Origin: Roseiarcus sp050015575
Lineage (GTDB): Bacteria; Pseudomonadota; Alphaproteobacteria; Rhizobiales; Beijerinckiaceae
Direction: 5' to 3'
DNA: 11,079 nucleotides
Assembly (NCBI GenBank): GCA_050015575.1
Contig: JBEKBD010000096.1
Coordinates: 1 to 11,079 of the forward strand
Below the pieces are notes generated by a model. The model saw nothing but the letters and a program-made list of their open reading frames with translations. It did not search any database and was not told where the DNA came from. Of the stretch, positions 6,524 through 11,079 are shown in pieces (position 1 is the first letter of the stretch; every line of letters starts with the position of its first letter). A program made the position numbers and the translations under genes.

Positions 6524-7081
6524 ATGTTGGAGGCCCGGCCCGCCAAGCGCGACGCCACGAACCGTTTCAAGCGCGACGTGCGCTACGAGATCTACGACGC
6601 GGCGGCCAAAATCGGCGCGGTCGTTTACGACAGCAAGTCGGAGAGCGCGACGCTGGATGTGCGCGGGCGGGCGTTCACCGCCGGGCGGGAACGCAAGCGG
6701 GAACGCGAGGTTCCCTGGCAGTTCGTGCTGCGCAAACTCTCTGGCCGCGAGAAGCCGCCGGCCAATCCGGTCCTGCTGAAGGACGCGAGCGACGCCGTCC
6801 TTGCCCAAGCCGAGAGCAAAGGAGCGACCGGCTGGCTCGTCGCGCGCGGCGATGACGCATTCGAATGGCGCCGGCGATCGCTCGTCTCCGGGTTCTACGA
6901 TCTTTACCGCCAGGGGCAGAACGAAGCTTTAGGCGTGATCGGAGTGGGGGGGCTCCGCGCCCCGCTACAGGTCGACTTGCCGAACGAATTCGATGAACTT
7001 TTTCAAGTCTTCTTCATCGCGCTGTACACGGACTTGATCGCCGTCGCGGCCAACGATGACGGAGGCGCATCCGGATATTGA
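6524..7081 (+). CDS. Conserved-looking hypothetical protein, possible tubby/LURP-one-like fold
   Basis: The product has 185 residues and no signal peptide. A perfect AGGAGG (6511-6516) lies 7 bases before the ATG, so it is very likely translated. The N-terminal third is highly charged (RYEIYDAAAKIGAVVYDS, then an RERKRERE run at 55-62). The C-terminal half has strand-like stretches and ends in a hydrophobic helix-like segment, ELFQVFFIALYTDLIAV (158-174). Short strands, a central W-F-V segment and a buried C-terminal helix recall the tubby/LURP-one beta-barrel fold, but this is an impression and not a recognised motif. The function is unknown. It is divergent from the Nramp-like gene and is followed, after 79 bases, by the acetyltransferase in the same direction. 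Confidence 0.7.
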   Translation: MLEARPAKRDATNRFKRDVRYEIYDAAAKIGAVVYDSKSESATLDVRGRAFTAGRERKREREVPWQFVLRKLSGREKPPANPVLLKDASDAVLAQAESKGATGWLVARGDDAFEWRRRSLVSGFYDLYRQGQNEALGVIGVGGLRAPLQVDLPNEFDELFQVFFIALYTDLIAVAANDDGGASGY

Positions 7082-7160
7082 TGGTCGCTTCGCCTATCGG
7101 GCGTCCCTGAGGCGAAGGCGCGCCCGGCGCGAGGGCGACAACAGGGGAGAGGTCGCCGCG

Positions 7161-7724
7161 ATGACGCGCTTTTCCGGCCGCGGCGCGCCCGCCGCCGAAT
7201 TCGTCGTCCGCAACGCCAGCGAGGCGGACATGCCGGCGGTGCAGCGGATTTACGCCCACTATGTGCTCGACGCGCTGGGGACGTTCGAGGAAACGCCGCC
7301 CTCTCTCAAGGAGATGATGGCGCGGCGGCGCCGGTCGCTTGCTATCGGGACGCCCTATCTCGTCGCGGAGGGCGGCGGGAGGATCGTCGGCTACTGCTAC
7401 GCGAGCCCTTATCGCGCGCGCCCCGCCTATCGCTACACGTTGGAAGACTCGGTCTATGTCGCCGACGGCCTTCACGGCCGAGGCCTGGGCGCGGCGCTGC
7501 TCGGCGAGTTGATCCAGCGATGCGAAGCCGGTCCATGGCGACAGATGGTGGCGATCATCGGCGACAGCGCCAATCGCGCCTCGATCGCGCTGCATCGACG
7601 CTTCGGCTTCGAACACGTGGGAACGCTGCGCGCGGTCGGCTTCAAGTTCGGCCGCTCGGTCGACACGCCGCTGATGCGACGCGCGCTCGGCGCGGTCGAC
7701 CGCAGCCTGCCGGGCGCGCGGTGA
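7161..7724 (+). CDS. GNAT N-acetyltransferase of the Pat/YncA (phosphinothricin/methionine sulfoximine) type
   Basis: This cytoplasmic enzyme of 187 residues transfers acetyl from acetyl-CoA to an amino group. It starts FVVRNASEADMPAVQRIYAHY, typical of the Pat family. Acetyl-CoA-binding motif A appears as HGRGLGAALL within the DSVYVADGLHGRG block. The later GDSANRASIALHRRFGFEHVG region is the Pat/YncA signature for motif B. Relatives acetylate phosphinothricin, methionine sulfoximine or related amino acids; the exact substrate here cannot be read. The start at 7161 has a purine-rich AGGGGAGAGG (7142-7151) in front. An in-frame ATG at 7056 would overlap the upstream gene and add 35 Arg-rich residues with no family match. 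It is probably cotranscribed with the 185-residue protein gene. Confidence 0.88.
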   Translation: MTRFSGRGAPAAEFVVRNASEADMPAVQRIYAHYVLDALGTFEETPPSLKEMMARRRRSLAIGTPYLVAEGGGRIVGYCYASPYRARPAYRYTLEDSVYVADGLHGRGLGAALLGELIQRCEAGPWRQMVAIIGDSANRASIALHRRFGFEHVGTLRAVGFKFGRSVDTPLMRRALGAVDRSLPGAR

Positions 7725-7752
7725 AACGTCGGCCTGCGAAGGGAATGCGTCT

Positions 7753-7799
7753 TGAAATGGACCATACTTTGGTCTATTTTTCGGGCGTAAATTTAGACC
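7753..7799 (+). promoter_or_regulatory. Promoter and putative autoregulatory operator of the toxin-antitoxin pair
   Basis: TTGAAA (7753-7758) and TATTTT (7775-7780), 16 bases apart, form a good promoter in an AT-rich patch. GACCA (7760-7764) and TGGTC (7770-7774) make an inverted repeat inside the spacer. GGTCTA (7771-7776) and TAGACC (7794-7799) make a second one that straddles the likely start of transcription. Phd/VapB-type antitoxins usually repress their own promoter by binding such palindromes, so an operator role is a fair inference. Confidence 0.55.
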
Positions 7800-7819
7800 G
7801 GTTTGGAGCCGTGAAAACG

Positions 7820-8080
7820 ATGCGGGTTTCCGTGAGCGACGCCAAGGCGCAATTGACCGATCTGGTGCGGCGGGCCGAAGCGGGCGACGAGATCATGTTG
7901 ACCCGCCACGGGCGGGACGTCGCGCGCATCGCGGCCGTCAAAGCGCGGCCGCTCGACGCCAGCGCTCGCCGACGCATTCTCGACGCGGCGCGCGCCGCGG
8001 CCGCCGCCAAGCCGGCGGGCGGGCCGAGCGCGGCGCGTAGTCAGGATTTCCTCTACGACGAAGACGGTCTCCCCAAGTGA
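7820..8080 (+). CDS. Type II antitoxin, Phd/YefM-like (prevent-host-death family)
   Basis: The 86-residue product would neutralise the toxin encoded next to it and repress the shared promoter. It opens MRVSVSDAKAQLTDLVRRAE and continues AGDEIMLTRHGRDVARI, a clear Phd-family DNA-binding and dimerisation domain (about 1-45). The C-terminal half is Ala/Arg-rich and ends FLYDEDGLPK. That flexible tail is the part that in this family binds and blocks the toxin. Two starts are possible: ATG at 7820, or GTG at 7811, which adds MKT. GGAG at 7805-7808 is 11 bases before the ATG but only 2 before the GTG, and homologues typically begin at MRVSVSDAK, so I favour the ATG. Its stop overlaps the toxin start by 4 bases (GTGA). 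Confidence 0.88.
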   Translation: MRVSVSDAKAQLTDLVRRAEAGDEIMLTRHGRDVARIAAVKARPLDASARRRILDAARAAAAAKPAGGPSAARSQDFLYDEDGLPK

Positions 8081-8475
8081 TCGTCGTCGACACGTCCGCT
8101 CTGATGGCGATCGCGCTCGACGAGCCGCAGGCTGAAGCCTGCGCCGCCGCGCTCGAAGTCGAGAGCGAAGCGGCGATCTCCGCCGCGACCCTCGCCGAGG
8201 CGCTGATCGTCGCGGGGCGGCGCGATCGCGCCGAGGAAATAGCCGCGATGATCGACCTGCTCGGCTTCGAGGTCGTCCCAGTGACGGAGGCGAGCGCGCG
8301 GCGGATCGCCGCCGCGTACGCCCAATGGGGAAAGGACGTCCATCCCGCCGGTCTGAACTTCGGCGATTGCTTCGCCTACGAACTGGCGCGTGAGCGCGAT
8401 TGTCCGCTTCTGTTCGTCGGCGAGGATTTCGCCAAGACCGACGTCCAACCGGCCCTCACGGCGACGGCGCGCTGA
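8077..8475 (+). CDS. vapC: PIN-domain toxin (VapC-like ribonuclease)
   Basis: VapC-type toxins are Mg2+-dependent ribonucleases that cut tRNA or rRNA and halt growth when free of antitoxin. The 132-residue protein is of normal VapC length. It begins MIVVDTSALMAIAL, giving the first acidic residue Asp5. Glu41 (in LAEAL), Asp97 (in LNFGDCFAYELA) and Asp117 or Asp122 (in GEDFAKTD) complete the PIN acidic cluster, so the active site looks intact. It starts with GTG inside the antitoxin stop (GTGA), which implies translational coupling and matched expression. The last 20 bases overlap the end of the convergent glycosidase gene. Confidence 0.93.
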   Translation: MIVVDTSALMAIALDEPQAEACAAALEVESEAAISAATLAEALIVAGRRDRAEEIAAMIDLLGFEVVPVTEASARRIAAAYAQWGKDVHPAGLNFGDCFAYELARERDCPLLFVGEDFAKTDVQPALTATAR

Positions 8476-9226
8476 CGCCGACGATCGGGCCGAGCGGCGA
8501 GAGTTCGTCGTCGCGCCCGAGTTCGGGGGCATAGAGCGAGGACACCGAGCCGTCGAGGAACAGCGCGTCGGCGCAGCGAAGCGCGTCGCGGAACAGCAGC
8601 GCAAAGGCGTAGAAGGTGACGGGCGCCGCGGAGATCGCGAAGATCACGGTCGTTCCTTCGCGCACGCAGACGCCGTTGCGAATCTTTTCCGAGGTTCCCG
8701 TCGGCAGAATCTTGGGATGGATGCGCCCGTCGATCACCAGCATCGGCCCGGACTGGGTGGCGAAGCGCGCCGGCGGAGGATCGGCGAGATAGCGCGAGGT
8801 CTCCATGACGCCCGCCGCGCCGCCGCCGACCCAGAAGATTCCGTTCGGCTTCAGGTGAAAATTGCTCGCGCCCTCGCGCGTGTCGGCCCCGCGTTGGCGC
8901 TTGCCGTCCTCGACGTAGAGGCCGACCGGCGACAGGTCGGCTTCGAACATCCCCGCGTTCATGGCGAAGCGCAGCGCGCGGCCGTGCGCGTTCAACGCCA
9001 GCGCCAGCGCGGCGAAATTCGCGTAGGGCTTGCCGGTCGAATCCTTCCAATAGAGGCGGATTTCGTCGCGCCGCGCGTCGAACGAGCAGACGGCGTAACC
9101 GGCGCCGCCGAACTCCAGCGGCGCGCATGACGCGTTGGCGCGCGCGCCGCCGACCGCCAGGCCGAGGACGATCGACAGCGCGAACGCGCCGGCTCGGCGT
9201 CTTCCGGCCGCCGTCCGGCGGCGCAC
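8456..9226 (-). CDS. Exported phosphodiester glycosidase family protein (NAGPA-like, DUF2233)
   Basis: The family includes the human uncovering enzyme NAGPA, which removes N-acetylglucosamine from phosphodiester-linked sugar. Bacterial members are exported and poorly characterised. The product has 256 residues. An Arg-rich N-terminus and a hydrophobic core (about 12-28) ending ARANA form a signal peptide, so it probably acts in the periplasm. Family blocks are visible: MNAGMF (89-94) followed by PVGLYVEDG, FHLKPNGIFWV (123-133), ATQSGPMLVIDG, and ALFLDGSVSSLY (221-232). The start is GTG at 9224-9226. The next in-frame codons upstream soon reach a stop, and no in-frame ATG exists before the signal peptide. 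The 71-base gap from the dehydrogenase gene suggests the end of one operon. Confidence 0.85.
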   Translation of the reverse strand: MRRRTAAGRRRAGAFALSIVLGLAVGGARANASCAPLEFGGAGYAVCSFDARRDEIRLYWKDSTGKPYANFAALALALNAHGRALRFAMNAGMFEADLSPVGLYVEDGKRQRGADTREGASNFHLKPNGIFWVGGGAAGVMETSRYLADPPPARFATQSGPMLVIDGRIHPKILPTGTSEKIRNGVCVREGTTVIFAISAAPVTFYAFALLFRDALRCADALFLDGSVSSLYAPELGRDDELSPLGPIVGVSAPSP

Positions 9227-9297
9227 GGGGCGTCTCGCGGCCGTCTGCGCCTCCTCGCGTCATTCGAATCGCCGGCATCATAGCGCGGCGCGGCGCC

Positions 9298-10719
9298 TTA
9301 AAGAACCTTGCCCGGGTTCAAAATTCCGTTGGGGTCGAGCGTCGCCTTGATCTTGCGCATGACGTCGAGCGCGTTCGGATCCTTGGTCTGCGCCAGAAGC
9401 TCGCGCTTCAACCGGCCGATGCCGTGCTCGGCCGAAATCGAGCCGCCGTGGCGCGCAACGACCGCGTGCACGACCGCGTTCATCGCCGTCCACTGCGCGA
9501 GGAACGCGGCGGGGTCGGCGCCGACGGGCTGACTGACGTTGAAGTGGATGCTGCCGTCGCCGAGATGGCCGAACGCGACGACGCGCGCGCCGGGCATGAA
9601 CGCCTCGACCGCCGCGCTCGCCTCGCTTAGGAACGCCGGCGCGGCGCCCACCGGCACAGCGACGTCGTGCTTGATCGAACCGCCCTGCGGCTTTTGCGCG
9701 TCGGGCAGGGTTTCGCGAATGCGCCAGAAGGCGGCGCGCTGTTCGAGCGAAACGGCAAGGCTCGCGTCCTCGATGATCCCGCGTTCGATCGCCGCGCCGA
9801 GCAGGTCGGTCATCGCCTCGTCGAGCCCGCCGGCGACCGGCGAGGCGACTTCGATCAGCACGCACCAGGCCGAGCGCGCGCGCAACGGATCGCGCGCGGC
9901 GGGAGCGTAGGCGAACACGAAATCGAGGCCGATGCGCGGCATCAGTTCGAAGCTGGTCACGCCCTGGCCGAACTGCTCGCGCGCCAGGCGCAGCAACGCC
10001 AGCGCCCTGTCGGGATCGGCGAGGCCGACGAAAGCGGTGGCGCGCGAACGCGGCAGGGGGAAGAGCTTCAAGGCGGCGGCGGTGATGACGCCGAGCGTGC
10101 CCTCGGCGCCGATGAAGAGGTCCTTCAGGTCGTAGCCGGTGTTGTCCTTGCGCAGCTTGGAGAGCGCGTCGACGATCCGTCCGTCGGCGAGAGCGACCTC
10201 GATTCCCGTCGTCAGGTCGCGCGCGCCGCCGTAAGCGATGACCGTGACCCCGCCGGCGTTGGTGGCGAGATTGCCGCCGATGGTGCAGCTCCCCTCGGCG
10301 GCGAGCGAAAGCGGAAACAGCCGGTCGGCGTCGAGAGCGGCCTGCTGCGCCTCGGCGAGCGTCACCCCCGCTTCGACGATCATCGTGTCGGACAGGGGAT
10401 CGATCTCGCGAATGCGCTTCAGCCGCTGTAGCGAGAGGACGACCTCGGAGCCGCTGGCGTCGGGAGTCTGGCCGCCGACCAGGCCGGTGTTGCCGCCCTG
10501 CGGCACGACGCCGATGCAGGCGGCGTTGCAAAAGGCGAGAACGGCGGCGACTTCGCGCGCATCGGCGGGGCGCGCCAGCGCCAGCGCCTTACCGAAATAG
10601 AGGCCGCGCGGCTCCTCCAGGTTCGAGGCGATCAGCGCCGGGTCGGCGAGCACGTGCGCGGCGCCGACGATGCGCGCGAGCGCTTCGAGCGCGGCGGCGG
10701 CGTCTTGGGGCTGGTTCAC
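9298..10719 (-). CDS. FAD-linked 2-hydroxyacid dehydrogenase, D-2-hydroxyglutarate dehydrogenase/GlcD type
   Basis: This 473-residue flavoprotein is of the VAO/PCMH fold and probably oxidises a D-2-hydroxyacid such as D-2-hydroxyglutarate or D-lactate. The N-terminal FAD-binding half holds PQGGNTGLVGG (73-83), CTIGGNLATNAGG (145-157) and DLFIGAEGTLGVIT (200-213). The C-terminal half has the metal and substrate residues of the D2HGDH group: Arg333 and Lys350, then His385 and His392 in FGHLGDGSIHFN with Asn394, and Glu431-His432 in AEHGIG. No active-site loss is visible. The start is GTG (10717-10719). It overlaps the stop of the upstream methyltransferase by 4 bases (GTGA), which indicates translational coupling. 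The exact substrate within the family is not fixed. Confidence 0.93.
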   Translation of the reverse strand: MNQPQDAAAALEALARIVGAAHVLADPALIASNLEEPRGLYFGKALALARPADAREVAAVLAFCNAACIGVVPQGGNTGLVGGQTPDASGSEVVLSLQRLKRIREIDPLSDTMIVEAGVTLAEAQQAALDADRLFPLSLAAEGSCTIGGNLATNAGGVTVIAYGGARDLTTGIEVALADGRIVDALSKLRKDNTGYDLKDLFIGAEGTLGVITAAALKLFPLPRSRATAFVGLADPDRALALLRLAREQFGQGVTSFELMPRIGLDFVFAYAPAARDPLRARSAWCVLIEVASPVAGGLDEAMTDLLGAAIERGIIEDASLAVSLEQRAAFWRIRETLPDAQKPQGGSIKHDVAVPVGAAPAFLSEASAAVEAFMPGARVVAFGHLGDGSIHFNVSQPVGADPAAFLAQWTAMNAVVHAVVARHGGSISAEHGIGRLKRELLAQTKDPNALDVMRKIKATLDPNGILNPGKVL

Positions 10720-11079
10720 CCGAGCAATCCTCTGCGGCGGCGTCTCGCCGGCGGCCGGCGGAACGTCGCGAGAATTTCGACATGCGGGGAAAAGCGGAAC
10801 TGGTCAAGCGGCGTCGCCTCGCCGATCGCGTAGCCGCCTTCGACGAGAATGCGCGCGTCGCGCGCGAAGCTCTCGGGGCTGCAGGAAATTGCGACCACGA
10901 CCGGGATTCGGCTCGCCGCGAGGGCGCGCGCTTGGGCTTCGGCCCCGACCCGCGGCGGATCGAACAGCACGCCGTCGAAGGCGTCGAGTTCGGCCGCGCC
11001 GAGAGGACGCTGGAAGAGGTCGCGCGTCTCCGCCGTGAGCGCGCGCAAGCCCTGCGTCTGCGCGGCGGCGCGCCGCAGC
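10716..11079 (-). CDS. RNA uracil-5-methyltransferase, RumA/RlmD-TrmA type, C-terminal part (runs off the right edge)
   Basis: This is a class I SAM-dependent methyltransferase that puts a methyl group on C5 of uridine in rRNA or tRNA. Only the last 120 codons are in the window. They contain the catalytic-domain motif FDPPRVGAEAQ and the nucleophile region ISCSPESFARD, in which the Cys is the expected catalytic residue. Escherichia coli relatives have SCNP at this site; here it is SCSP. The protein ends in an Arg-rich tail, RRPPARRRRRGLLG. The TRAM domain and any iron-sulfur cysteines would lie upstream, outside the window, so RlmC, RlmD and TrmA cannot be told apart. Confidence 0.9.
   Translation of the reverse strand, partial: LRRAAAQTQGLRALTAETRDLFQRPLGAAELDAFDGVLFDPPRVGAEAQARALAASRIPVVVAISCSPESFARDARILVEGGYAIGEATPLDQFRFSPHVEILATFRRPPARRRRRGLLG

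Noticed and set aside
7161..8080. GNAT plus small downstream protein as a TacAT-type toxin-antitoxin pair
   Set aside because: The acetyltransferase has the Pat/YncA signature, it precedes the small gene by 95 bases with a separate promoter, and the small gene is a Phd-type antitoxin coupled to a PIN toxin instead.
9667..10431. Plus-strand open frame inside the dehydrogenase gene
   Set aside because: It is antisense to a well-conserved FAD enzyme and has shadow-type composition.

Overview
The window is chromosomal DNA from a high-GC bacterium, most likely an alphaproteobacterium of the Rhizobiales/Hyphomicrobiales. The evidence is strong G/C preference at third codon positions, the divergent gltX/comEC neighbourhood, an L33 of 55 residues, and a ComEC whose C-terminus is of the alphaproteobacterial type. 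A methanotroph or another Beijerinckiaceae/Methylocystaceae-like genome is possible, but that is only an impression from composition. No rRNA, tRNA, CRISPR array, transposase or integrase was seen.

Left block (1-4667). The 5' part of gltX (glutamyl-tRNA synthetase) runs leftward off the edge. A 645-base non-coding stretch with several inverted repeats and one good sigma70-like promoter follows. Next comes a small exported alpha/beta-hydrolase-fold protein, then comEC, the inner-membrane DNA-uptake channel. The hydrolase uses more third-position T than its neighbours and looks like an insertion between gltX and comEC.

Middle block (4668-6326, leftward). rpmG (ribosomal protein L33) has its own promoter, a leader with an inverted repeat, and a clear rho-independent terminator. 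Upstream of it lies a transporter related to the Nramp (SLC11) family whose metal-binding motifs are altered.

Right-centre block (6524-8475, rightward). This is a small accessory-looking run: an unrecognised protein of 185 residues, a Pat/YncA-like GNAT acetyltransferase, and a Phd-type antitoxin plus PIN-domain (VapC-like) toxin. The toxin and antitoxin genes overlap by 4 bases. They sit behind an AT-rich promoter carrying inverted GGTC/GACC half-sites.

Right block (8456-11079, leftward). An RNA uracil-5-methyltransferase of the RumA/RlmD type (partial) is coupled by a 4-base overlap to an FAD-linked 2-hydroxyacid dehydrogenase of the D2HGDH/GlcD type. An exported phosphodiester glycosidase (NAGPA-like) follows. 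The end of this last gene overlaps the toxin gene tail to tail.

Most genes belong to known families. I did not find a convincing new multi-gene system. The points most worth a second look are the Nramp-related transporter with a changed metal site, the inserted hydrolase with its long leader, the toxin-antitoxin operator, and the 185-residue orphan protein.
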